A stretch of 64,000 nt of DNA from Beijerinckiaceae bacterium (GCA_027531565.1 JAPZSB010000007.1:496001-560000), one strand, 5' to 3'; shown: positions 54,801-63,146, numbered from the stretch's first letter. Notes: generated from the letters alone by a model not told the origin. Numbers and translations are program-made.

Positions 54801-55007
54801 GACATTCCGTGCCGTCCGGTCGAGTTGCTGCTCGGTGGCCTGAAGTGTCGTGCGGTAGGTCCTCTCCAGAACGAAGGCCGCGCCCGCAGCCAGAGCCCAG
54901 AGCATCAAGGCCGCGCCGAGAATGATGTAGGGAGTAAGCTTTCGAACCTTCATCATGCGCTCTGTCTGGTTGGCTTCGGGAACACCAGCGGAGACATGCT
55001 CCGCCAT
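51843..55007 (-). CDS. Membrane sensor with PAS, GGDEF and EAL domains
   Basis: A 1054-residue protein. Membrane segment about 26-47, a periplasmic sensor of about 250 residues resembling dCache domains (QLDRTARNVENSVNRQLVQ at its start), second segment about 305-328, PAS at about 345-460 (AIEAMSDGFVMWDEEDRLVT) and about 490-610 (ALNNMSHGLIMADAQGRLIV), GGDEF at about 620-785 and EAL at about 795-1045. The cyclase motif reads RLSGDEFAILV (SGDEF variant) and the inhibitory site RDSD is kept. The EAL part has IGFEALIRWNHP, NLSPVQLK and LDDFGTGYSSLNYL. It starts 3 bases after a DctP-like binding-protein gene, which may supply its ligand. Start could be the ATG pair near 54956. Confidence 0.92.
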   Translation of the reverse strand: MAEHVSAGVPEANQTERMMKVRKLTPYIILGAALMLWALAAGAAFVLERTYRTTLQATEQQLDRTARNVENSVNRQLVQADAALSRVPMLLVEASRRGEAVLTQAAANRVLQGLNYQTFAFRDLMIIDAEGHVWAAGKTRPAHWTVPFNPAMPDGVAGRQRVIGPVRNTLTGDWTWYLVRTIPVPGKGNMLAAAELPVSIFGSALSYIDDFPGLEIRLERESGQLLASFPHAELHIGQIGQAGSAYPAMDGSVFTFEPREGGKSMLGVVRPSAYPDIRVVLLLDRELALADWGNDLQRVRAVAAVFALVVIVFAIGLVIMARREEKLQAERHQAQTRLEDAIEAMSDGFVMWDEEDRLVTCNTRYKQMYAKSAEFIYPGAHFGEIMRKGAENGQYPQAGEDIDKFIEDITRWHRTCEGSIERLLPDGRWILIQERRTRSGGIVGIRTDISTMRQTLDELAVANSRAREAVGEVQRQNAVLLQRDLDLRKQNVLFDAALNNMSHGLIMADAQGRLIVCNRRFMELFGIDDQGAGVGLPIETLFARIELVGSSYPREMVARIKGWQTERAEAGIQGSLVTEATDGRALSVTQQPMEGGGFVAIYEDVTERQQTERRIWNMAHFDALTRLPNRVLFRSKLDEALVRRPAESGIGILYLDLDKFKDVNDTLGHPVGDALLEAVAMRLRTCLRDSDVVARLSGDEFAILVCAPRIEERVRTLSDRIIAELSAPYDLSGQPVTIGVSIGAAIANDDVADPDTLLKNADLALYQAKDENRGTYRIFTPDMATRLHRRVEIESELRDAVRREQFELAYQPLVQLASNRTIGFEALIRWNHPTRGRLGPMEFIPLAEASGAIHELGAWALHRACTDIARIPGSGKVAVNLSPVQLKSDGIVQNVMSALEASGLPADRLELEITETALLEENERIVQNLHQLRDAGVRIVLDDFGTGYSSLNYLRRFPFQKIKIDKVFIAEANFRSDCSIIVSSIVELATRLGMSTTAEGIETEEQLDLVRKLGCTEGQGYLLGKPASILGAIAHLNVANVVPMSAKPAKVKHK

Positions 55008-55010
55008 TCG

Positions 55011-56153
55011 TCAGCGTTGATTGGGGGTATCCGAGACCTTGCGGATCAGGACGCGGTTGTTGTCCTCGACCATCATCCCGATGTCAGGGCCGACATAACG
55101 GTTCCACGCGGTGCGGCAGGGCTCGCCACAGCGCCTGAGCCAGCTGGGCAGGACGTGATCGATGAAGAGACGCCGGAAGTCGGCCGCGTCCTTTTCCGTG
55201 ACCGGAACCAGCGACATCGATCCCTTCCTGGCCCCATGGCAGGTATCGGCGCCGATGTTGCAGGCCAGACCGTTGACCGTCTCGCGCTCGGCTGCGTCCC
55301 AGATCCGGGCCTCGAGCGTCGCCACGGCCTTCTGCAGGATCTCCTGGAGGTCCGGCGGCAGGCTCTGCCAGAGGTCCCGGTTGACGCCGAAAATCGATAT
55401 CCCGGCATTGATGGCGAGGGGGTGGATATGCGAGGCGACATCGATCAGCCCGATCTCGTTGCCGCTCAGCGTGCCGGTAATCGCGCAATCGACCACGCCG
55501 CGGCGCAGGCCTCCGGCCACTTCGGCGAAGGCCATCTTGACCGGGATCGCGCCGACGGCCGTCATCATTTCCGACTGACTGACGGACGATGTCCGGACGC
55601 GGAGGCCCTGCAGATCACGCAGGCCGGAAAACGGGCGGGCGCAAAAGACAACCTGCTGCGGATAGGTGTAGATGCCCAGCAACTCCACATTGTAGCGCTC
55701 ACGGAGGATGCTCTTCAGATGCGGGCGATAAAGCGTGTTGACGCGGCGCAGCGTCTGGAAATCGGGGTTGAGCCCGGGCTGGTCGACGCCGTTCAATTCG
55801 GGATCGTCCCCGGCGGCCAGTGCAAGAAGGGCGGTTCCAAACCCGACCACGCCTGACTGCATCAGGTCGAGCATGTCCGCGCCCGGAAAGCCGGACCGGT
55901 CAAAGGGGTGAACGGTGGCGATCACGCGGCCGCCGGTAATCTCGGCAATCTCGTTCCGCCAGAACGGTTCCTCGAGCCTCGTGAACTGATTGACGCCGCC
56001 GAGGCCCCCGATGATGTTCAGGCGCAAGGGTTCTTTCGCCGATGCAACCGGAGCCAGCACGGAGAGGCCGCACAGGCTTGCCAAGAGGGCAAGGCCGAGG
56101 CGCAGTCCCTTCGATCCTGACGTCGACGCCGGTGCCATGACACCCTCCCGCAA
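55011..56153 (-). CDS. DctP-like TRAP-type solute-binding protein, orphan, paired with GGDEF-EAL sensor
   Basis: A 380-residue periplasmic binding protein with signal peptide (GLALLASLCGLSVLAPVASA, then KEP). DctP-family text: FWRNEIAEITGGRVIATVHP, YTYPQQVVFCARPFSGLRDL, QGLRVRTSSVSQSEMMTAVG and AGGLRRGVVDCAITGTLSGN, with the Arg that normally binds a carboxylate ligand. No TRAP permease (DctQ/DctM) gene is near. The gene ends 3 bases before the periplasmic-sensor GGDEF-EAL gene, so a sensing role is more likely than uptake. An in-frame ATG at 56138 is an alternative start. Confidence 0.87.
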   Translation of the reverse strand: MREGVMAPASTSGSKGLRLGLALLASLCGLSVLAPVASAKEPLRLNIIGGLGGVNQFTRLEEPFWRNEIAEITGGRVIATVHPFDRSGFPGADMLDLMQSGVVGFGTALLALAAGDDPELNGVDQPGLNPDFQTLRRVNTLYRPHLKSILRERYNVELLGIYTYPQQVVFCARPFSGLRDLQGLRVRTSSVSQSEMMTAVGAIPVKMAFAEVAGGLRRGVVDCAITGTLSGNEIGLIDVASHIHPLAINAGISIFGVNRDLWQSLPPDLQEILQKAVATLEARIWDAAERETVNGLACNIGADTCHGARKGSMSLVPVTEKDAADFRRLFIDHVLPSWLRRCGEPCRTAWNRYVGPDIGMMVEDNNRVLIRKVSDTPNQR

Positions 56154-56305
56154 TCGCTTTCATGCCCGGTCAAGCTATCGAGACGACGGTTAATTTTTGT
56201 GACTATTCCCGTCTAAGTTGTATTTTGGATTGAGGATCGGGGCCGGTTTCCGGAAAGAGGGTTAAGAACCGGTAACCTTGCGGAGTGGCAGTCCGGAAGG
56301 TCGAC

Positions 56306-57520
56306 TCATGAACCGGACGCGTTCCGGGTCAGCAGGCGCCCGGCAATATGCGCAGCGATCGGCAGGGCCGAGGTTGCTGCGGGAGATGGCGCGTTGCAGA
56401 CATGCAGGCTGTTCCGGCCGTCAACGAAGAGGAAATCATCAATGATCGAGCCGTCGCGCGCCACAGCCTGTGCCCGGACGCCGGCGCGGTAGGGGACAAG
56501 ATCCTCGAGGCGGATATGCGGGCAGTATTTCCGGACCTTCCGCAGATACAGCTCCTTGCTGGCCGAGGCCGACAGCTCCGAGAGGGCGGACCGGAAATTC
56601 CGGCGCAGCAGGCGCCAAAAGCCTGGATAGGCCAGGCTCGAGGCGAGATCGCGCAGGTCGATGTCGGTGCGCCGGTACCCTTCGCGCTTGAAGGCCAGCA
56701 CGGCATTCGGCCCGACGGTGAAGCCGCCATCCATTTTCCGTGTCAGGTGGACACCGAGGAACGGGCGTTCCGGATCCGGGACGGGGTAGATCAGGTGCCG
56801 CACCAGATCGGGCGGCTGGTTGGCGATCCGGAAATACTCCCCCCGGAACGGCACGACCCTGAAATCGATCTCGGCCCCGAACTGGCGGGCGAGTCGATCG
56901 GACATCAGGCCTCCGCAGAAAACGGCCCTTGCCGCCGAGATCTCGCCCCCGGTGGTCCGAAGCGTCACATCATCCGACCGCTCCATGCCACCGGTCACGG
57001 CGATGCCGCATCGGATCATGCCGCCCCTTGCCGCGAAGAGCCCGGCCATCCGCCGCGCAACAAGGCCGTAATCGACGATCCCCGTGCTCGGGGACAGCAA
57101 GGCCGCAACCGATCGAACACGGGGCTCGAGCGCTCGCGCCTCGTCGCCGGACAGGCGTTCGATCGGGATGCCGTTCGCGCGGGAACGGGCCTCCAGAGCC
57201 GCGAGCTTCGCCGCCTCGACCTCGTCGGTCGCGACGATCAGCTTGCCGCAGGTCTCGAACGGAATGTCATGCTCGGTGCAGAAGGCCTTCATCGCCTCCT
57301 TGCCCTCGCGGCAGAACCGTGCCTTCAGGCTGCCGGGCGCATAATAGACGCCGGCATGGATCACGCCGGAATTTCGGCCGGTCTGGTGCAGGGCAACTTC
57401 CGGTTCCTTTTCGAGGATCGTAACCTGCGCCCCGGGAAGCCGCTCCTGCACGGCGAGCCCTGTCGCGAGACCCACGATCCCGCCACCGACAATCACCACA
57501 TCCGGATTGCGATCGACCAT
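56306..57520 (-). CDS. lhgO: L-2-hydroxyglutarate oxidase/dehydrogenase
   Basis: A 404-residue FAD enzyme of the DAO family. The dinucleotide motif DVVIVGGGIVGLATGLAVQE is at the N-terminus, and LhgO marks follow: LHQTGRNSGVIHAGVYYAPG, LKARFCREGKEAMKAFC, VVPFRGEYFRI and FLGVHLTRKMDGGFTVGPNA. LhgO oxidises L-2-hydroxyglutarate to 2-oxoglutarate and feeds electrons to the respiratory chain. It stands between the two cyclic-di-GMP signalling pairs on the same strand; no functional link is apparent. Confidence 0.92.
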   Translation of the reverse strand: MVDRNPDVVIVGGGIVGLATGLAVQERLPGAQVTILEKEPEVALHQTGRNSGVIHAGVYYAPGSLKARFCREGKEAMKAFCTEHDIPFETCGKLIVATDEVEAAKLAALEARSRANGIPIERLSGDEARALEPRVRSVAALLSPSTGIVDYGLVARRMAGLFAARGGMIRCGIAVTGGMERSDDVTLRTTGGEISAARAVFCGGLMSDRLARQFGAEIDFRVVPFRGEYFRIANQPPDLVRHLIYPVPDPERPFLGVHLTRKMDGGFTVGPNAVLAFKREGYRRTDIDLRDLASSLAYPGFWRLLRRNFRSALSELSASASKELYLRKVRKYCPHIRLEDLVPYRAGVRAQAVARDGSIIDDFLFVDGRNSLHVCNAPSPAATSALPIAAHIAGRLLTRNASGS

Positions 57521-57568
57521 GGGTGTGCGGTGAACGATCCGGACGCGCCGGTCAAGCCCCGCAACGCC

Positions 57569-60244
57569 TCACGCCACGCGATGCATCGCCCTCGCCATCC
57601 CCAGGACGGGGCCGAATTCGGCGACGATCTCGGCCTCGGGGCGCGGCCGGCCGAACAGATAGCCCTGCACGTAGCGGCATCCTTCATAGATCAGCATGTC
57701 GCGCTGGGTTTCGGTCTCGACGCCTTCGACGATGACATCGATCCCGATATCCTGGCCGAGGCTGAGGATGGCGCGGCGGATGGCCGTGTTCATGGTGCCG
57801 TCCTCGTTGTTCTGCACGAAGGACTTGTCGATCTTGATCTTGTTGAACGGGAATTTCTGGAGATAGCTGAGCGAGGAATGACCGACCCCGAAATCGTCCA
57901 GCGCGATCCGCACGCCCAGCATGCGCAGCTGCCGGAGGATGTCGACGGTCCGGTAGTCATCGGCCATCAGCACGGATTCCGTGATCTCCAGCACAAGCCG
58001 GTGCGGTGACAGGCCGGAAGCTGCGAGGGCGTTCACCACCGACACGGCGAGCTGGTGGTTGCGGAACTGGATCGGCGAAAGATTGACCGAGACCGAAACA
58101 TCGTTCGGCATGCGGGCCATGGTCTCGCAGGCCTGACGCAAGACGAGTTCACCGATCTGCAGGATGAGGCCACTCTCCTCGGCGATATCGATGAAATAGG
58201 CCGGCATGAGCAGGCCCTTCTGCGGGTGCCGCCAGCGGATCAGCGCCTCGAAGGCATGCGGGCGGTTCGTCTCGAGATCGATGATCGGCTGGTAGTGCAG
58301 TTCGAATTCATTATGCGCGATGGCGCGGCGCAGATCGACCTCGATCTCCCGACGCGCGAGAATGGCGGCCGTCATGCCCTCGTCGAAGCAGGCGTAGGTG
58401 CCACGGCCATCCCGCTTGGCGCGGTACAGGGCGATGTCGGCCTTCTTGAGCAGGTCATGCGCGTCGATCCCGTCGCCCGGGGCCACGGCAATGCCGACGC
58501 TGGCCCCGACATAGACGCGGGTTCCCCGGATCCGGTACGGCTTGGAGAGCAGCTGGACGATCCGGCGGGCAAGGGCCACCACGGAATCCCGGTCGCGGAC
58601 ATCGGGGAGGATCAGGGCGAATTCGTCGCCACCGAACCGGGCCGCCATGCCGCGCTTCGGCAAGGTCCGCATGAGCCGTCGCGATGCCATGCGCAGCAGG
58701 ATGTCGCCGCAATCATGGCCCATCGTGTCGTTCACATCCTTGAAATGGTCGAGGTCAAGGCAGAGCACCGCGATTTCATGGCCGCGGCGATTGTCTTCCA
58801 GGGCCGTGGACAGGGTGTTCAGGAACAGTGACCGGTTGGGCAGCCGGGTCAGCATGTCATGCAGGGCGAGATGGGCGATCTCGGCTTCGGTGCGCATGCG
58901 CTCCGTGGCATCGATGACCATACCCTCGTAATAGGCCGGGTTGCCATCCTTGTCCCGGACAAGCCAGGAGGCCTCGGAAACCCAGATCCGCTCCCGGGTC
59001 TTGTGGCGATAGACCTCGGAGACGAAATCGGTCGTCCGTCCCTCGCGCTCCATGATCTCGGTGAATTCCTGGCGCCGCCGCGGATCGACATACCATTCCT
59101 GGGCGATGTCATTGACCGCCCTCAGCATCTCTTCCTCGGTTTCGTAGCCGTTCATCCGGACGAGCGCCGGATTCGCCCGCAACTGCTTGCCATCCAGCGT
59201 GGAGCGGAAGATGCCGACCGTCGAGTTCTCGAACAGGCTGCGATATTCCTCATGGACCCGGGCAATCGCGTCTTCGCGGCCCCGCGCCTCGGTGATGTCG
59301 GTGAAGGTGCGCACGAAGGAGCCGTCCTGGAGGCGGATGGTGTTGAACTGGATGATGGTGCCGTTCGGCCGCCGCCTTGTGTAGCAATCCAGATCCGTCC
59401 CCGGATTGCCCTCCCTGACCCGTCTGAGAACGTCCTCCGGCTGGCCCTCGAAATCACCGGATTCATATTGCCAGCGGATCAGCTCGCGGATCGTCACGCC
59501 TTCCTTCATGAGGCCTTCGGGGAAGCCGAGCAATTCGACGACACGCCGGTTGAAGAAAAGAACCTTGCCCTGGGCATCGACCTTCATGATGCCCTGGGTG
59601 ACATTGTTGAGCGTCATCTCGAACATATCGCGCGTGGCGCGGAGTTCGTCCGATTTCCGCACATGCGCTGTCACATCCGAGAGGGTGCGGACTTCGCCGC
59701 CATCCGGCATCGGCAGGGCCTGGACCTGCAGAACCACTCCGTTGGGCCGGATGCGCTGGAACGAGACCGGTCCCCGCCGGGACGCCCGGCGCATCACCCA
59801 GGCCTTGAAGGCATCACCCATCGGATCGAATTCACCGGCTTCCAGCATGCGCTCGACGATGGAGCGGAAACGCGGATTGCCCTCGAAGGCCGAGCGCGGC
59901 AGCCCGGTCATCTCGACGAAATTCTCGTTGAACACCGCGATGCATCCATCAGGATCGATCATCACGATGCCCTGATCGACAGTCTGCAATGTGGCTTCGA
60001 GGCGCCGATGCAGTTGCTCGAGTTCATCGGTGCGGCGGGCAACGACCTGCATCAGCCGTGCATTGAACTGGTCGAGTTCCTCGACCATCAGCGCAATGGA
60101 GCGATCCGTCCGGCGACGCTCGATGTCGGACTCGGCATAGGCATCCGACACCAGGCGCGTCAGCATGTCGATGTCGAGACGCCCGTCTTCCTGCGTTGCC
60201 CGCTCGATCTGTTTCCGGAGCAATCGATGCACGGTGCTGTTCAT
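57569..60244 (-). CDS. Cytoplasmic triple-PAS GGDEF-EAL protein
   Basis: An 891-residue protein without membrane segments. A coiled coil (about 40-85, LMQVVARRTDELEQLHRRLE) leads into PAS domains at about 88-200 (TLQTVDQGIVMIDPDGCIAV), 205-325 (TLNNVTQGIMKVDAQGKVLF) and 335-455, then GGDEF (about 460-620; RFGGDEFALILPD) and EAL (about 630-880; HAFEALIRWRHP, NLSPIQFRN, LDDFGVGHSSLSYL). The residues before GGDEF (PKRGMAARF) lack the RxxD inhibitory site. Its ATG overlaps the stop of a FIST-domain gene (60241-60244), so the two are translationally coupled and probably act together, with the FIST protein as sensor. Confidence 0.93.
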   Translation of the reverse strand: MNSTVHRLLRKQIERATQEDGRLDIDMLTRLVSDAYAESDIERRRTDRSIALMVEELDQFNARLMQVVARRTDELEQLHRRLEATLQTVDQGIVMIDPDGCIAVFNENFVEMTGLPRSAFEGNPRFRSIVERMLEAGEFDPMGDAFKAWVMRRASRRGPVSFQRIRPNGVVLQVQALPMPDGGEVRTLSDVTAHVRKSDELRATRDMFEMTLNNVTQGIMKVDAQGKVLFFNRRVVELLGFPEGLMKEGVTIRELIRWQYESGDFEGQPEDVLRRVREGNPGTDLDCYTRRRPNGTIIQFNTIRLQDGSFVRTFTDITEARGREDAIARVHEEYRSLFENSTVGIFRSTLDGKQLRANPALVRMNGYETEEEMLRAVNDIAQEWYVDPRRRQEFTEIMEREGRTTDFVSEVYRHKTRERIWVSEASWLVRDKDGNPAYYEGMVIDATERMRTEAEIAHLALHDMLTRLPNRSLFLNTLSTALEDNRRGHEIAVLCLDLDHFKDVNDTMGHDCGDILLRMASRRLMRTLPKRGMAARFGGDEFALILPDVRDRDSVVALARRIVQLLSKPYRIRGTRVYVGASVGIAVAPGDGIDAHDLLKKADIALYRAKRDGRGTYACFDEGMTAAILARREIEVDLRRAIAHNEFELHYQPIIDLETNRPHAFEALIRWRHPQKGLLMPAYFIDIAEESGLILQIGELVLRQACETMARMPNDVSVSVNLSPIQFRNHQLAVSVVNALAASGLSPHRLVLEITESVLMADDYRTVDILRQLRMLGVRIALDDFGVGHSSLSYLQKFPFNKIKIDKSFVQNNEDGTMNTAIRRAILSLGQDIGIDVIVEGVETETQRDMLIYEGCRYVQGYLFGRPRPEAEIVAEFGPVLGMARAMHRVA

Positions 60245-61437
60245 CCGTTCACCGACCTTTCGCGGACCGAAAGGACGGTCATCGTCTGGTTATGCAACTG
60301 CAACTTGCGCGAGGCAGCGTGCGGGGAAATCTCGCCGTAGGAGTAGAAGCCGACCAGCGCATGCTGCCGCGCGATTTCCTCCGCGGCCGCCGTCACCTCG
60401 TCGATCGCCCTCTGGCCCATCAGCAGGCGGCGTCCGATACAGGACACCAGCAAGGCGAAACCATCCTTGCTGTCCGGAGGGGTTCCGGCATTGCGGGCGG
60501 CCTGGGCGGAGCCCTCGACGATCCGGTCGAAGCTGCCGCGCATCAATTGCGCAGTCCAGCGTACCGGCATGTCACCGGCAAAGATCATCGCGCGCCTGTC
60601 GCGATCGATCCCGAGCACGGTGCGGACAACATCGGTTCCGGGCCGCTCGGGATCCTCGATGCGCAGCGGGAAACAGAGAGCGGAGGCCGGCAGGTTCCGG
60701 CTTTCCTCCTCGCCGAGATAGCGCTCGTAGAGATCGAGGGCCGAGACGCCGTCAAGATCATAGAGGATGTTGTCGACCGCGCGGGTGATGGTCCGCCGGG
60801 GGCCGAAAACATCCCAGCCGCCCGCCGAGCCGGCGCTGACATCGAGTGCATCGCCATAGAGCCCGATCGCGGCGACGAGACCGCTGCGGGGGACGCCGTC
60901 GGCAATGATGCTCGTCTCGGCGAAATGCTGGCCGTCACCCGCCAGCCCGCCCGCGACGAGCACGTCCGGGCCAAGCGCTGCAGCGAGGCCGTTGACGAGA
61001 CGGGAGCCGTTGATGCGGATGCCGTCGGCCAGAACCATCACGGCCCGGAGGTCGTCCTCGAGCAAGTCCCTGCCGATGGCCTCACCTGCGGCAAATGAAC
61101 CGCTGCTGCCCTCGATCTGGCTTGTGGCCAGCCGGACACGTGCCGAGTCAAACCAGATCGCGAGGCCACATACCGCCTCATCCTCGATCCGCTGCCGGTC
61201 GAACTGGCCAGCCGTCGAGCAGCCCGCAAGCAACGCGCCGGGGAAGGCATGGCGAAGGGCAGGGAGAAAGTCGGGGTGGGCCAGGGCATCGCGCGCACCG
61301 AAGACGAGCACAAGCGCAGGTGGGCCGGCATCCCTCGCAGAGGCGAGGCGGATGCCGATCGACCGAGACCAGCTGAACTCGCGTGCGTGCACTCTTTGCC
61401 CCTGCCAAAACCGCATTATCGGCAAAATAGAGGCCAA
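60241..61437 (-). CDS. FIST-domain sensory protein (NosP-like)
   Basis: A 398-residue cytoplasmic protein with FIST_N (about 35-230; ALVLVFGARDALAHPDFLPA, GALLAGCSTAGQF, DVLVAGGLAGDGQHF) and FIST_C (about 235-380; LDLYERYLGEE, VGFYSYGEISPHAA). FIST proteins are intracellular sensors; a subgroup, NosP, binds haem and senses nitric oxide, and is usually encoded beside a GGDEF/EAL protein or a histidine kinase. The 4-base overlap with the triple-PAS GGDEF-EAL gene fits this. Haem binding cannot be shown from sequence. The ATG at 61416 is an alternative start. Confidence 0.88.
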   Translation of the reverse strand: MASILPIMRFWQGQRVHAREFSWSRSIGIRLASARDAGPPALVLVFGARDALAHPDFLPALRHAFPGALLAGCSTAGQFDRQRIEDEAVCGLAIWFDSARVRLATSQIEGSSGSFAAGEAIGRDLLEDDLRAVMVLADGIRINGSRLVNGLAAALGPDVLVAGGLAGDGQHFAETSIIADGVPRSGLVAAIGLYGDALDVSAGSAGGWDVFGPRRTITRAVDNILYDLDGVSALDLYERYLGEEESRNLPASALCFPLRIEDPERPGTDVVRTVLGIDRDRRAMIFAGDMPVRWTAQLMRGSFDRIVEGSAQAARNAGTPPDSKDGFALLVSCIGRRLLMGQRAIDEVTAAAEEIARQHALVGFYSYGEISPHAASRKLQLHNQTMTVLSVRERSVNG

Positions 61438-61480
61438 GACTTAACAAAAACCTTGTCGTTTCCGGGAGGCGGATTTCGGC

Positions 61481-61933
61481 CTACAGACGCGTGAGCAGAA
61501 TGCTTGTCTCCGAATGCGAGACCCCGACAATGCCGCGGATCCGCCCGAGCACCAGATCCAGCTGGGCAAGGTCTTCGGTGACCAGCTCAACCACGATGTC
61601 CCAGCGGCCGTTGGTGGAATAGATCGCCAGCGCTTCCGGAATGCCCCGCAATTCGGCAACGACCTGGCGGATATCGCCGGAGCGGATCTCGATGCTGGTC
61701 AGCGCCCGCACCACCTGCCGCTCGCTTCCGGGATCGAGCCGGAGTGTGAAGCCGAGGATGACCCTGTCACGGACGAGGCGCTCGATCCGGTTCTGCACGG
61801 TCGCCCGGGAGACGCCGAGCCTTCGGGCCAGTTCGATCGCGGTCTGGCGGGCATCGTTCCGGAGAAGGGCGATCAGGCGGGAATCGACATCATCAAGGAC
61901 CCGATTTGGCATTATGGTGTTTATCCTTGGCAT
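61481..61933 (-). CDS. Lrp/AsnC family transcriptional regulator
   Basis: A 150-residue regulator with an N-terminal helix-turn-helix (LDDVDSRLIALLRNDARQTA, IELARRLGVSRATVQNRIER) and a C-terminal RAM effector domain (VVRALTSIEIRSGDIRQVVA to the end). It is divergent from arginase, so it probably controls arginine use, like other Lrp-type activators of arginine or ornithine genes. Two starts are possible: ATG 61933, or ATG 61912 with AAGGA 11 bases before it; both begin Met-Pro. The word TTGGCATT occurs twice, 21 bases apart (61906 and 61927), and could be part of a binding site. Confidence 0.93.
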   Translation of the reverse strand: MPRINTIMPNRVLDDVDSRLIALLRNDARQTAIELARRLGVSRATVQNRIERLVRDRVILGFTLRLDPGSERQVVRALTSIEIRSGDIRQVVAELRGIPEALAIYSTNGRWDIVVELVTEDLAQLDLVLGRIRGIVGVSHSETSILLTRL

Positions 61934-62023
61934 TTTGCTTGGTTGATTGGCTCATTATCACATTTCTTGTTCTTGATGTTAGCTTTCCTCGGCTTCATCA
62001 CTGGACCCCGGAAGGAGCCCACC

Positions 62024-63022
62024 ATGTCCCGCGCCGTCATGTCCTGTCTGTCCCCCTCTCCGTCCGCCGAGCCTGCGCAGCGGGCGTTGGAGCGGCCCGC
62101 CCCGACCCTGCGGGCACCGGTTGCTTTCGGCGTCCCGTGCGGCGCCGGCGCTGGCGTTCCGGGGACGGAACTCGGGCCGGCGGCCGCCCGCCTGGCCGGA
62201 CTCGCTGCCGCATTCGAGCATCTTGACCTGCCCTTCCGCGATGATGGCGATCTCACGCCGGAAGGGTTGGCCCCGCATCCCCGGCGGGCCGCCCTCGGCC
62301 GTCACGCCGAGATCATCGCGAGCTGGATCCGGGCGGCGCATGATCACAGCGCGGCGCTGCTGCAGCAGGGTCAATGCCCGATCATGCTGGGCGGGGACCA
62401 TGCGCTGGGCATGGGCTCGGTCAGCGCGGCTGCGCGGCATGCACGGGAACAGGGACGCCGCTTCATCCTGCTGTGGATCGACGCCCATGCGGATTTCAAC
62501 ACGCCGGAGACCTCGCCCTCCGGCAACCTGCACGGCATGTCGCTGCAATTCCTCGCCGGGCATCCCGACCTCGCGAATCTGCTGCCGGGGCGAAACTTTC
62601 CCGCCCTGCGGATGTCGGATGTCCATCTGATCGGCGCCCGCTCGCTCGACCGCCGCGAACGCGAGGCCGTGGCGGAAGCCGGCATCCGGTGCCATGACAT
62701 GCGGGCCATCGACGAGTTCGGTGTCTGCGCCCTGCTGCGTGGCATTCTCGACGGGCTGGACCCGGCAGAAACCCATGTCCATGTCAGCTTCGATCTCGAC
62801 GTGGTCGATCCCGGACTGGCCCCGGGCGTCGGCACGCCCGTTGCCGGCGGCCTGTCCTACCGGGAAGCGCATCTGCTGATGGAGATGCTCCACGAGAGCG
62901 CGCTGGTGCGATCGGTGGATTTCGTCGAACTCAATCCGATGCTGGACCATGCGGGGCAGACGGCCCGCCTTCTGGTCGACCTCGCCGCGAGCCTGTTCGG
63001 CAAGACGATCATCCGGCGCTAG
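62024..63022 (+). CDS. rocF: Arginase
   Basis: A 332-residue arginase that hydrolyses L-arginine to ornithine and urea. The binuclear Mn2+ ligands are all visible: MLGGDHALGMGSV (H126), WIDAHADFNTPETSPSGNLH (D153, H155, D157) and SFDLDVVDPGLAPGVGTPV (two Asp). ATG 62024 is preceded by AAGGAG (62012-62017) with 6-base spacing. The first 30 or so residues (MSRAVMSCLSPSPSAEPAQR) are an extension relative to typical bacterial arginases. The divergent Lrp regulator across an AT-rich gap is its likely controller. Confidence 0.94.
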   Translation: MSRAVMSCLSPSPSAEPAQRALERPAPTLRAPVAFGVPCGAGAGVPGTELGPAAARLAGLAAAFEHLDLPFRDDGDLTPEGLAPHPRRAALGRHAEIIASWIRAAHDHSAALLQQGQCPIMLGGDHALGMGSVSAAARHAREQGRRFILLWIDAHADFNTPETSPSGNLHGMSLQFLAGHPDLANLLPGRNFPALRMSDVHLIGARSLDRREREAVAEAGIRCHDMRAIDEFGVCALLRGILDGLDPAETHVHVSFDLDVVDPGLAPGVGTPVAGGLSYREAHLLMEMLHESALVRSVDFVELNPMLDHAGQTARLLVDLAASLFGKTIIRR

Positions 63023-63113
63023 CGCCCAAGCAAGCAGGTTGATCCGAGCAGGACAGGCCCCGCCCAAACGGCCGGCACGCTGCCCCCGGAATGGCCAGAA
63101 GAAGGCTCGCGGG

Positions 63114-63146
63114 CTAGACAAATCACGCGATTAATTTGTCTAGACA
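63114..63146. promoter_or_regulatory. Palindromic operator upstream of the binding-protein gene
   Basis: CTAGACAAAT (63114-63123) and ATTTGTCTAG (63134-63143) form a 10-base perfect inverted repeat with a 10-base spacer. The right arm also sits in a shorter perfect palindrome, TGTCTAGACA (63137-63146), which fits the GT-Nx-AC dyads bound by GntR-family (FadR-type) regulators. It lies 60 bases before the start of the binding-protein gene, where a repressor would act. Confidence 0.7.

Noticed and set aside
42474-55007. LapD/LapG control of adhesin cleavage
   Set aside because: No LapG-type transglutaminase-like protease gene is present, no LapA-type N-terminal retention module or cleavage site is recognised, and the three GGDEF-EAL proteins do not have the LapD layout of a HAMP domain with degenerate GGDEF and EAL.
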